Below are positions 1 through 6,378 of a DNA stretch of 18,928 bases, one piece after another. Made by a program: the position numbers and the translations under genes. The first letter of the stretch is position 1. Every line of letters starts with the position of its first letter. The DNA lies in NCBI GenBank assembly GCA_017471125.1, contig JAFUWR010000136.1, positions 1-18,928 of the forward strand, written 5' to 3'. Source of the DNA: Clostridia bacterium (GTDB lineage: Bacteria > Bacillota > Clostridia > Christensenellales > Aristaeellaceae). The notes under the pieces were generated by a model, which saw only the letters and a list, made by a program, of their open reading frames with translations, ran no database searches and was not told where the DNA came from.

Positions 1-566
1 GAATCGATGGAAGGAGGCGCGGGTATCATGTACGCACTGTACACCATAGACACGGCCATCCTTTGTGTTGCTGCGATTCTCGCGCTTAGACTCCAGATAA
101 TAGTCAACCCTCCGCAGTCCAAGAAACGCACATATGAAAAGTATTCTATACCCGTAATAGATCGTATCGTTTCAGTATACGGAAGTATTGATAATTCTGT
201 TACCTGATTTAATTCGCTGGTTGAAAGGAAACCATCATCATTTTGGTCAGCAAAACGTATTCTCTCTCTGAAAACCGCGTCCGGGAAATGAGCCGCATCA
301 AAGGCAACCCCACCGCTTGCAAGTTGGGCATCAATAGAATCACTGTCTTGATCTACAAAGTCATCCGTGGCCGTGGACAATTCAAAGGTCATCTCCTGGT
401 TGACATCCGGCAAGTCCTCTTCTTCTGTTTGTATTGAATCGTCACCTAATTCAAACTGCACCTCTTCAACAGGTAATTCAATTGCTTCCTCCATCACCGC
501 CGAAGGGACAAACGTCGCCAGCATGCACATCACCAACAGGACAGACAACCATCTCTTGAACTTCAT
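1..566 (-). CDS. Secreted EF-hand/leucine-rich-repeat type surface protein, 3' end cut by window edge
   Basis: I read an open frame of 188 codons from the ATG at 566 to the window edge with no stop. A strong AAGGAGG lies just upstream. Residues 1-24 form a signal peptide (MKFKRW, then a hydrophobic core, then VPSA). An acidic linker follows to about residue 85. Next comes HFPDAVFRERI (93-103), an EF-hand-like loop DQNDDGFLSTSE (107-118) and ITGIEYF (137-143), ending in FLDCGG. This order (FPDxxFR, calcium-type loop, 'GIEYF', then leucine-rich repeats) is known from clostridial cell-surface proteins; the specific role is unknown. After residue 153 the expected repeat (NxLTxLDVSxN) is not seen in frame, so the frame may be damaged near the edge. 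The gene is AT-richer than the operon to its right and diverges from an XRE regulator. The class is fairly sure; the ligand or function is not known. Confidence 0.72.
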   Translation of the reverse strand, partial: MKFKRWLSVLLVMCMLATFVPSAVMEEAIELPVEEVQFELGDDSIQTEEEDLPDVNQEMTFELSTATDDFVDQDSDSIDAQLASGGVAFDAAHFPDAVFRERIRFADQNDDGFLSTSELNQVTELSILPYTETIRSITGIEYFSYVRFLDCGGLTIIWSLSARIAATQRMAVSMVYSAYMIPAPPSID

Positions 567-617
567 ACCCTTTCCTCCTTGTTCTCCCGCTTGTTTTCAG
601 ACAATCGTCATACCTAT

Positions 618-646
618 ATTTTAGATAAAATTCATCTAAAAGTCAA
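618..646 (-). promoter_or_regulatory. Sigma-A type promoter of the surface protein gene
   Basis: On the minus strand the -35 is TTGACT (641-646) and the -10 is TAAAAT (618-623), each 5 of 6 to consensus, with a 17-base spacer. The start codon at 566 lies about 50 bases downstream. Confidence 0.7.
619..641. promoter_or_regulatory. Palindromic candidate operator inside the promoter
   Basis: The 8-base arms TTTTAGAT (619-626) and ATCTAAAA (634-641) are perfect inverted repeats around a 7-base centre. The site covers almost all of the -10, the whole spacer and one base of the -35 of the minus-strand promoter, so a bound protein should block it. The likely binder is the XRE protein encoded next door; this is inference from adjacency. 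Confidence 0.55.
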
Positions 647-663
647 TAGTTATTTTCAAGATG

Positions 664-672
664 TGCTATATT
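664..672 (+). promoter_or_regulatory. Extended -10 promoter candidate of the XRE regulator
   Basis: TGC directly precedes TATATT (667-672), an extended -10 arrangement. No convincing -35 is visible. Transcription would start near 679, giving a very short leader before the HTH gene. Confidence 0.4.
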
Positions 673-688
673 TCTCCACAGGCTAAAC

Positions 689-916
689 GTGGTGGTGGAA
701 GTGTTGGACAACAGGCTAAGGGACTTGCGGGAAGATTCGGACCTGACGCAGCAAAAGCTGGCAGACGCGCTGGGCATAACGCAGCGGAAATACAGCTATA
801 TCGAGACCGGCACGCAGCCGCTGACCGACGAGATATTGATAAAGCTGGCCAATTACTACGACGTGAGCATCGACTATCTGCTCAGGCAGACGAACGATCC
901 AAGGCGGAACAAATAG
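689..916 (+). CDS. Small XRE/Cro-type helix-turn-helix regulator
   Basis: A single HTH_3 domain fills the protein (75 residues if started at 689). The pattern is RLRDLREDSDLTQQKLADAL, then GITQRKYSYIETGTQPLTDE, then a third section ending SIDYLL. This matches the small stand-alone XRE family (usual form LRELRedsdlTQqqvA...YsrYEtG...LIKLAdyYnVSiDYLLG). Such proteins bind palindromic DNA as dimers. The start is uncertain: in-frame GTG codons at 689, 692, 695 and 701 and TTG at 704 are all possible, and family alignment favours 701 or 704. No strong ribosome binding site is visible. The gene is divergent from the surface protein gene, with a perfect palindrome between them, which suggests local repression or autoregulation (inference). 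Confidence 0.85.
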   Translation: MVVEVLDNRLRDLREDSDLTQQKLADALGITQRKYSYIETGTQPLTDEILIKLANYYDVSIDYLLRQTNDPRRNK

Positions 917-949
917 GCAGCGCGCATCGACATCATGCGCGCTGCCTAT
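913..949. terminator. 15-bp perfect hairpin at the end of the XRE gene
   Basis: The arms 913-927 and 935-949 are perfectly complementary (ATAGGCAGCGCGCAT and its complement) around a 7-base loop. The left arm includes part of the stop codon. No T-run follows (CTGTTCCC), so it is a terminator-like or RNA-stabilising hairpin rather than a textbook intrinsic terminator. Confidence 0.5.
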
Positions 950-969
950 CTGTTCCCAAAATTGTCTGT

Positions 970-1013
970 CCCCGCCTTATCGTCATCCTTGCAAGTCGAT
1001 GGCGTGGGCGGGG
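970..1013. other. Hairpin-forming inverted repeat in the convergent gap
   Basis: CCCCGCC (970-976) pairs with GGCGGGG (1007-1013). Inside it, after a small internal loop, CGTCATC (981-987) pairs with GATGGCG (998-1004) including one G-U pair. No T-run follows on either strand. Confidence 0.4.
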
Positions 1014-1043
1014 AGCAGTGTTTATGGGGTCATTCCATTCTTA

Positions 1044-1077
1044 TGCGGGGCTGACGCTGGAAATGCGCCAGCCCGCA
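1044..1077. other. Hairpin-forming inverted repeat downstream of rpe
   Basis: The arms 1044-1057 and 1065-1077 pair (TGCGGG, CTG and CGC blocks) with one bulged base and one wobble or mismatch; the loop is 7 bases. It could help end the rpe operon transcript. Apart from the three hairpins, I see no gene between 917 and 1162. Confidence 0.4.
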
Positions 1078-1162
1078 AAGTTTATCATGAAGGTGGCGAA
1101 CCCTCAATGATGTCATTATATATGCCAAAGATGTACCCAATATGAACAAAGGAGATCGATTT

Positions 1163-1831
1163 TTATCGGGCGCCCGCGATCTCGGCGTACTGGGCGCGGA
1201 CGGTGTCGATGAACGCCTTGGCGTCGGGCGCGCCGTAGAGGGCGCTGCCGGCCACGAGCATGGTGGCCCCGGCGCGCATCAGCATGGGCGCGGTCTGGGT
1301 GTTGACGCCGCCGTCCACCTCGATGACGGCGTCCTTCCCGGCGTCGTCCAGCATCTTCCGAATGGCCGCGATCTTGTCCACGCAGGCGGGGATGAGCTTC
1401 TGCCCGCCGAAGCCGGGGTTGACGGTCATCACCAGCGCCAGGTCGAAGTCGCCCAGCACGTAGCGCAGGCACTCCGGCGACGTGGCCGGGTTGAGCGCCA
1501 CGCCCGCGAGGCAGCCCGCGGCGCGGATCTGCTGCAGCGCCCGGTGCAGGTGGTCAGTGGCCTCGGCGTGGACGGTGATGTAGCGACAGCCCGCCCTGGC
1601 GAAGGCGTCGATGTACTTCTCCGGGTTGACGATCATCAGGTGCGCGTCCACCGGCAGGCCGCAGGTGGCGGCGCGCTCGGCCACGCCCTGGCCGAAAGAG
1701 ATGTTCGGCACGAAGCTGCCGTCCATCACGTCGTAGTGCAGCACGTCCGCGCCGGCGTCGGCCATGCGGCGTATCTCGTCGCCCAGCCTCAGGTAGTCCG
1801 CCGCGAGCAGCGACGGGGCGATCTTAATCAT
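1163..1831 (-). CDS. rpe: Ribulose-phosphate 3-epimerase
   Basis: This 222-residue TIM-barrel enzyme interconverts ribulose 5-phosphate and xylulose 5-phosphate in the cytosolic pentose phosphate pathway. Visible hallmarks are IAPSLLAADY at the N-terminus, HYDVMDGSFVPN (32-43, metal and catalytic residues including D34 and D37), VDAHLMI (61-67, metal-ligand His64), VMTVNPGFGGQ and IEVDGGV (second catalytic Asp). Length matches the family. The ATG overlaps the rsgA stop by 8 bases (ATGATTAA) and has GGAGGGAAAGG upstream. It is the last gene of the operon. In Bacillus subtilis thiN follows rpe; here it is absent and a gene-free stretch begins. Confidence 0.97.
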   Translation of the reverse strand: MIKIAPSLLAADYLRLGDEIRRMADAGADVLHYDVMDGSFVPNISFGQGVAERAATCGLPVDAHLMIVNPEKYIDAFARAGCRYITVHAEATDHLHRALQQIRAAGCLAGVALNPATSPECLRYVLGDFDLALVMTVNPGFGGQKLIPACVDKIAAIRKMLDDAGKDAVIEVDGGVNTQTAPMLMRAGATMLVAGSALYGAPDAKAFIDTVRAQYAEIAGAR

Positions 1832-2702
1832 ACCTTTCCCTCCATCTCTGTCTCATGTCCTCCAATATCTCCGCGTAGCGCCCGTGACGCCCGGGGTCGA
1901 TGTCCCCCGCCGCCACGGCGTCCCGCACCGCGCACCTGGGCTCCGAGGCGTGGTAGCAGGGCTGGAAATAGCAGCCGCCCTCCAGCGGCAGGAATTCGGG
2001 ATAGCTGTCCTTGATCTCCACCGGGTCGAACACGTCGGTCTCCAAGAGGCTGAACCCCGGCGTGTCCAGCACCATGCCGCCGCCCGCGACGGGGATCAAT
2101 TGGCAGGAGCGGGTGGTGTTCTTGCCCCGGTCGATCTTCCGGGACAGGCCGCCGGTCTCCAATTCGAGGCCGTACAGCGCGTTGATGAGCGTGGACTTGC
2201 CCGCGCCGGACTGCCCGGCCAGGGCGCACACCCGGCCTGAAAGCGCCGCGCGCAGTTCGTCCAGGCCCTCCCCCGTGCGGCTCGACACCCGCATCGGCGA
2301 ACAGTCCGCGCCCCGGTACTGGGCCTCGATCGACCCGGCCAGGCCCGCGTCCAGGTCGCACTTGCTGATGACCAGCATGACGTCGATGCCGGCACGCCGG
2401 GCGTTGATCATCAGCCGGTCCACCATCGTCAGGTCCGGCAGCGGGGCCGCCGCCGCCGCCACGATGACCGCCACGTCGATGTTCGCCACCGGCGGGCGCG
2501 TCAGCTCGTTCTTCCGGGGCAGCAGCTCGTGGATCCAGCCGTCCTCCTCGCCTTCGCCGGGGGTGATGATCGCCCGGTCGCCCGCCTTCGGCTTGCCGCG
2601 GTCCCGCCGCAGCTTGCGCTGGGCCCGCACCTGATGCACCGCGCCGGCGTCGTCCAGCGCGTAGTAAAAGCCGCCGATGCCGCGAAGTATGATGGCCTCC
2701 AT
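1824..2702 (-). CDS. rsgA: Ribosome small-subunit-dependent GTPase A
   Basis: RsgA (CpgA/YloQ) is a circularly permuted GTPase that checks late 30S maturation. In order (292 residues from ATG 2702): an N-terminal OB fold; SKCD (113-116, G4 motif); the P-loop GQSGAGKST (163-171); DTPG (213-216, G3); and a zinc knuckle with C244, C249, H251 and C257. The G4-G1-G3 order is the permuted arrangement typical of the family. I chose ATG 2702 because GGAGGG precedes it and MEAIILRGIGG fits the family start; a TTG at 2720 is less likely. It begins 10 bases after prkC. In B. subtilis the equivalent protein is a PrkC substrate, which fits this neighbourhood. Confidence 0.96.
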   Translation of the reverse strand: MEAIILRGIGGFYYALDDAGAVHQVRAQRKLRRDRGKPKAGDRAIITPGEGEEDGWIHELLPRKNELTRPPVANIDVAVIVAAAAAPLPDLTMVDRLMINARRAGIDVMLVISKCDLDAGLAGSIEAQYRGADCSPMRVSSRTGEGLDELRAALSGRVCALAGQSGAGKSTLINALYGLELETGGLSRKIDRGKNTTRSCQLIPVAGGGMVLDTPGFSLLETDVFDPVEIKDSYPEFLPLEGGCYFQPCYHASEPRCAVRDAVAAGDIDPGRHGRYAEILEDMRQRWRERYD

Positions 2703-2712
2703 AGTCCCTCCG

Positions 2713-4548
2713 TTACTCAAAGGTGATGTTCTGCTCCTCCATCATCACGCCGTCCATGTAGATGTACACGGCGTGGTCGCCGGGCTCGGCGCAGGAGAGC
2801 GCGATGCGGTAGGTGCCGGTGTTCAGCACGCCCTGGTAGACCTCCTGGGTGTCGCCGGAGTCCAGCCGAAGCTGCACGCGCACCTGGCTGGCGTTCAGCG
2901 GCACCACCACCGACAGCTTGGACGCGGGGTAGTACATGGCGGTCTGCTCCCGGTTGATGGTCAGGTCCACGGTGGTCCCGGCCAGCACCTGGGAGTTGGC
3001 AGCGATGCCCTGAGCGATGACGGTGTCGGACTTGGCGTCGGCGGCGTAGCCCTCGGACACGGTGCCCACCTTCAGGCCCTCGGCGTTCAGAAGCGCCTGG
3101 GCGCTGTCCAGGTTGAGCCCCGTCAGCGACGGCATCATGATGCGCTGGCCGCTGACCGTGAGCCGCACCGGGGTCTCCTTGCTCTGGGTCCCGGCGGCGG
3201 GCTCGTAGGCCACCACGGTACCCACCGGGCTGTCGGACTGGACGTAGACCACGTCCACCACCTCCACGCCCTGGGCGGTCAGTTGCTCCTCCACGTCCGC
3301 GGCCTTCTGACCGAGGCAGTCCTCCAGGTAGTACCACTGGGAGCCCAGCGACACGGTCAGCGTCACCGGCGTGTCGTACTTCACCCGCGCGCCCGCCCGG
3401 TAGGACTGGCTCATGACGATGCCTTCCTCGAAGTCCTCGCTGTAATCGTACTCGACCTCCACGGCGGCCCGCAGGTGGTCCAGCGCGTCCTGGGCCAGCA
3501 TGCGCTCCTGCCCCACCACGTTGGGCATGGAATATGTATGGGCGATGCGGGAGATGAACCAGACCGTGAACGCCACCAGCACCGCCGTGATGATGGCCGC
3601 GGCGATGGTGATGGTCTGCTGCACCCGCTTGCGGTCCCGGGCGCGCTTGCGCTTGCGGGCCTCGCGCTCCCGCTCGATCTCCTCGGGCGTGCGGGGGTAC
3701 TTGACGAAGCCGCCCTCGGGGTCGGTGATGCACTTGCGCAGGTCCGCGGCCATCTCGGCGGCGGACTGGTAGCGCTTGGTGGCGTCCTTGCACAGTGCCC
3801 GCATGACCACCTCGTCCAGCGCCACGGAGATGGCGGCACGGTGGTCGCGCATGGACTTGGGCGCCTCGTTGACGTGCTTCAGGGCCACGGACACGCTGGT
3901 GTCCCCGTCGAAGGGCACCTGGCCAGTGAGCATCTCGTACATCACCACGCCCACGGAGTACAGGTCGCTCTTCTCGTCGGCCACCTCGCCCTTAGCCTGC
4001 TCCGGGGAGAAGTAGTGGACGCTGCCCAGCGCCGACACGCCCTGGCCGTCGTCGATGGTGGTGGTCTGGTTGGCCTTCAACCGGGCGATGCCGAAGTCGG
4101 CCACCTTCACCCGGCCCTCGGAGTCCACCAATATGTTCTGGGGCTTGATGTCCCGGTGGACGATGCCGTTGCGGTGGGCGTGGTCCACCGCGGCCAGGAT
4201 GCGGATGGTCATGCGTATGGCGGTGTCCGGGTTGATGAAGCCCTGCTGGCGGATCATGTCCTTCAGGGTCTGGCCGTCCACGAATTCCATGACGATATAG
4301 CGCATGTCGCCGTCGGTGCCCACGTCCAGCATGTTGACGATGTTTTCATGGGACACCTTGGACGCCGCTTCGGCCTCCCGGCTGAACCTGCGCACAAATT
4401 CCTCGTCGGATTCGTATTCGGGTCGCAATACCTTGATGGCGACGATCCGGTTTTTCTTCTTGTCAAAGGCGCGGTACACGACGGCCATGCCGCCCGTGCC
4501 GACGATGGCCTGCACGACATACCTGCCCGATATGACGCGACCGATCAT
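2713..4548 (-). CDS. prkC: PASTA-domain Ser/Thr protein kinase
   Basis: This 611-residue single-pass membrane kinase senses cell-wall fragments or lipid II through extracellular PASTA repeats. The kinase domain has the glycine loop GTGGMAVVY (17-25), Lys39, HRDIKPQN (131-138, catalytic Asp133), DFG (151-153) and a threonine-rich activation segment (NQTTTIDD). A basic juxtamembrane stretch leads to a transmembrane helix at about 312-333. About three PASTA repeats follow (roughly 340-405, 407-475, 477-545), then a C-terminal beta-rich region of about 65 residues that I do not recognise. The ATG overlaps the phosphatase stop as ATGA, so the pair is translationally coupled. A kinase-phosphatase pair upstream of rsgA is the standard Bacillota arrangement. 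Confidence 0.97.
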   Translation of the reverse strand: MIGRVISGRYVVQAIVGTGGMAVVYRAFDKKKNRIVAIKVLRPEYESDEEFVRRFSREAEAASKVSHENIVNMLDVGTDGDMRYIVMEFVDGQTLKDMIRQQGFINPDTAIRMTIRILAAVDHAHRNGIVHRDIKPQNILVDSEGRVKVADFGIARLKANQTTTIDDGQGVSALGSVHYFSPEQAKGEVADEKSDLYSVGVVMYEMLTGQVPFDGDTSVSVALKHVNEAPKSMRDHRAAISVALDEVVMRALCKDATKRYQSAAEMAADLRKCITDPEGGFVKYPRTPEEIEREREARKRKRARDRKRVQQTITIAAAIITAVLVAFTVWFISRIAHTYSMPNVVGQERMLAQDALDHLRAAVEVEYDYSEDFEEGIVMSQSYRAGARVKYDTPVTLTVSLGSQWYYLEDCLGQKAADVEEQLTAQGVEVVDVVYVQSDSPVGTVVAYEPAAGTQSKETPVRLTVSGQRIMMPSLTGLNLDSAQALLNAEGLKVGTVSEGYAADAKSDTVIAQGIAANSQVLAGTTVDLTINREQTAMYYPASKLSVVVPLNASQVRVQLRLDSGDTQEVYQGVLNTGTYRIALSCAEPGDHAVYIYMDGVMMEEQNITFE

Positions 4549-5270
4549 CGACCGTAAGCCTCCTCATATACCGCGAACATCGCCGTGATGTTGTCCGCGC
4601 CGCCGTTTTCAAGCGCGATGCCTATAAGGGCCCTCAGCTTCTCCGGCCACTCGGCCTTGGACTGCGCGGCCCGCAATATCTCCCGCTCCGGGACGTGGTT
4701 CGTCAGCCCGTCCGTGCACAGGAAGAACACGTCGCCGGGCCGTAGCTCCAACTGGATGAGGTCGATCTCCACCCGCGCCTCCGTGCCCAGCGCCCGGGTG
4801 ATGATGTTGCGCTTGGGGTGGACGCGGGCCTCCCGCACGGTCAAAAGCCCCTTCAATACCATCTCCTCCACCAGCGTGTGGTCGAGGGTCAATTGCATCA
4901 GCGTCCCGCGCCGGATCAGGTAGATGCGGGAATCCCCCACGTGGGCGATGAAGGCGTTTTTCCCCTCCATGGCCAGCGCCGAGAACGTGGTGCCCATGCC
5001 GCTGACCTCCGGGGACTCCAGCGACGCCCGGTAGACCTCGTCGTTGGCCCGGCTCACCGCCGCCCGAAGCGCCTCCCCCGTGATGGTCTGCACGTCGCGC
5101 ATGTAGTCCGAATACGCCTTGACCGCCATGGCGCTGGCGACCTCGCCCGCGTTGTGGCCGCCCATGCCGTCCGCCACCGCGCAGAAGCGCTCCCCTTGCT
5201 GGGGCTGGTAGCAGGAGTCCTCGTTGAGCTGGCGTACCCGGCCGATGTCCGTCATAGAGAAAACTTTCAT
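4545..5270 (-). CDS. prpC: PP2C-family Ser/Thr phosphatase (partner of PrkC)
   Basis: This 241-residue metal-dependent PP2C phosphatase reverses PrkC phosphorylation. Motifs in order: DIGRVRQLNEDS (8-19, with E17 and D18), VADGMGGHNAGEVAS (D34 metal ligand), GMGTTFSAL, HVGDSRIYLIRRG, CTDGLTNH and DNITAM (last metal Asp). Size and motifs match Stp/PrpC. GGAGG lies 8 bases before the ATG. The gene follows rlmN after a gap of 57 bases that contains a period-7 repeat. Its stop overlaps the prkC start. Confidence 0.97.
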   Translation of the reverse strand: MKVFSMTDIGRVRQLNEDSCYQPQQGERFCAVADGMGGHNAGEVASAMAVKAYSDYMRDVQTITGEALRAAVSRANDEVYRASLESPEVSGMGTTFSALAMEGKNAFIAHVGDSRIYLIRRGTLMQLTLDHTLVEEMVLKGLLTVREARVHPKRNIITRALGTEARVEIDLIQLELRPGDVFFLCTDGLTNHVPEREILRAAQSKAEWPEKLRALIGIALENGGADNITAMFAVYEEAYGR

Positions 5271-5290
5271 GCGCGTGACCTCCGTGAAAA

Positions 5291-5325
5291 AATGGGGAAT
5301 GGGGAATTGGGAATGGGAAATGTCG
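5291..5325. repeat. Heptanucleotide tandem array (AATGGGG type)
   Basis: Five 7-base units lie end to end: AATGGGG, AATGGGG, AATTGGG, AATGGGA, AATGTCG, degrading toward the right. The array fills most of the rlmN-prpC gap. The plus strand holds four G-runs of three or four bases, spaced by 3-4 bases. Confidence 0.85.
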
Positions 5326-5327
5326 TG

Positions 5328-6377
5328 TTACTGTTGGGATAATACCTTTCGCCTCAATTGTCCGCACGCGCCCTCGATGTCCGCGCCCATCTCCCGGCGC
5401 ACGGTGGCGGAGATGCCGCGCTGGGTCAGGCGCTTCAAGAAGGCGTCCACGATCTGGCGGGAGGGCGCGTTCAGGTCGCGCTCCTTCACGTCGTTGAGCG
5501 GTATCAGGTTCACGTGGCACTGGAGGCCGCGCAGCCGCCGCGCAAGCTCGTCGGCGCACTTCACGTCCGAGTTGACGTCCCTGATCAGCGCGTACTCGAA
5601 GATGACCCGCCGCCCGGTGACCTCCACGTAATTGCGGCAAGCGGCGACCACGTCCTCGAGCTTGTAGGCATTCGCCACCGGCATGATGCGCCGCCGTATC
5701 TCGTCGTTGGGCGCGTGCAGCGACAGCGACAGCGTCACCGGCAGGCCCTCGTTCGCGAAGTCGTACATCTTGGGCACCAGCCCGCAGGTGGACAGCGACA
5801 CGTTCCTAAGGGAGATGTTGAAGCCCTCGGGGTCGTTGACCAGCCGCAGGAACTTGACCACGCTGTCGTAGTTGTCCAGCGGCTCGCCGGAGCCCATCAG
5901 CACGATGTTGTGGACGCGACGGGCGGGGTCCTCGCGCTGGATGTGCCGGTTCGCCGCCGCCACCTGGCCCAGTATCTCCCCGGGCGTCAGGTTGCGCACG
6001 CGGCCCTCCAGCGTGGACGCGCAGAACGCGCACCCCATGCGGCAGCCCACCTGGGTGGACACGCAGAGGGTGTCGCCGTGGTGATAGCGCATCACCACGC
6101 CCTCGATCAGGTTGCCGTCCGAAAGGGCGTACAGGAACTTCTCCGTCTCGTCGATCTTTGATTTATACGACTCCATGACCGACACCGGGTTCGCCACGGC
6201 GATCCCGTTCAGCCTCGCCCGCAGCGCCGCGGACAGGTTGGTCATCTCGTCGATGGACGCGCCCCGGTTCAGCCACTCGCGCATCTGTTTGGCGCGGAAT
6301 CTGCTCTCGTGGAGGTCGTTCACCACGAAGTCCGTAAGCTCCGGCCCGTTCAGGCCCAATAGCTGCACCCTGTCCAC
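5328..6377 (-). CDS. rlmN: Dual-specificity 23S rRNA/tRNA adenine-C2 methyltransferase
   Basis: This radical-SAM enzyme methylates C2 of A2503 in 23S rRNA and A37 of some tRNAs. In the 349 residues, the cluster motif CRMGCAFC gives C112, C116 and C119. The SAM-binding GSGEPLDNYD motif follows, and GACGQL near the C-terminus supplies the methyl-carrying C338. The start is a GTG one base after the rsmB stop, preceded by AAGGAAGGG at suitable spacing. Length and motifs match the family fully. It sits in its usual place after rsmB. Confidence 0.97.
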   Translation of the reverse strand: MDRVQLLGLNGPELTDFVVNDLHESRFRAKQMREWLNRGASIDEMTNLSAALRARLNGIAVANPVSVMESYKSKIDETEKFLYALSDGNLIEGVVMRYHHGDTLCVSTQVGCRMGCAFCASTLEGRVRNLTPGEILGQVAAANRHIQREDPARRVHNIVLMGSGEPLDNYDSVVKFLRLVNDPEGFNISLRNVSLSTCGLVPKMYDFANEGLPVTLSLSLHAPNDEIRRRIMPVANAYKLEDVVAACRNYVEVTGRRVIFEYALIRDVNSDVKCADELARRLRGLQCHVNLIPLNDVKERDLNAPSRQIVDAFLKRLTQRGISATVRREMGADIEGACGQLRRKVLSQQ

Positions 6378-6378
6378 G

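Noticed and set aside
7..207. A plus-strand frame starting after AAGGAGG at 11-17 with a hydrophobic N-terminus
   Set aside because: It lies opposite the GIEYF/LDC region of the minus-strand surface protein, which has clear family motifs, a signal peptide and its own promoter. The spacing of 10 bases and lack of any family match make it a probable chance frame.
950..976. CTGTTCCC...CTGTCCCC near 950-973 as a REP-like sequence linked to a RAYT transposase
   Set aside because: It only resembles such sequences from memory; no transposase gene is present, and no second copy is seen in the window.
2677..4557. A 626-codon plus-strand open frame opposite prkC
   Set aside because: It is rich in His, Gly, Val and Leu, as expected from the antisense of a GC-rich gene. 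The minus strand encodes an unmistakable kinase with PASTA repeats.
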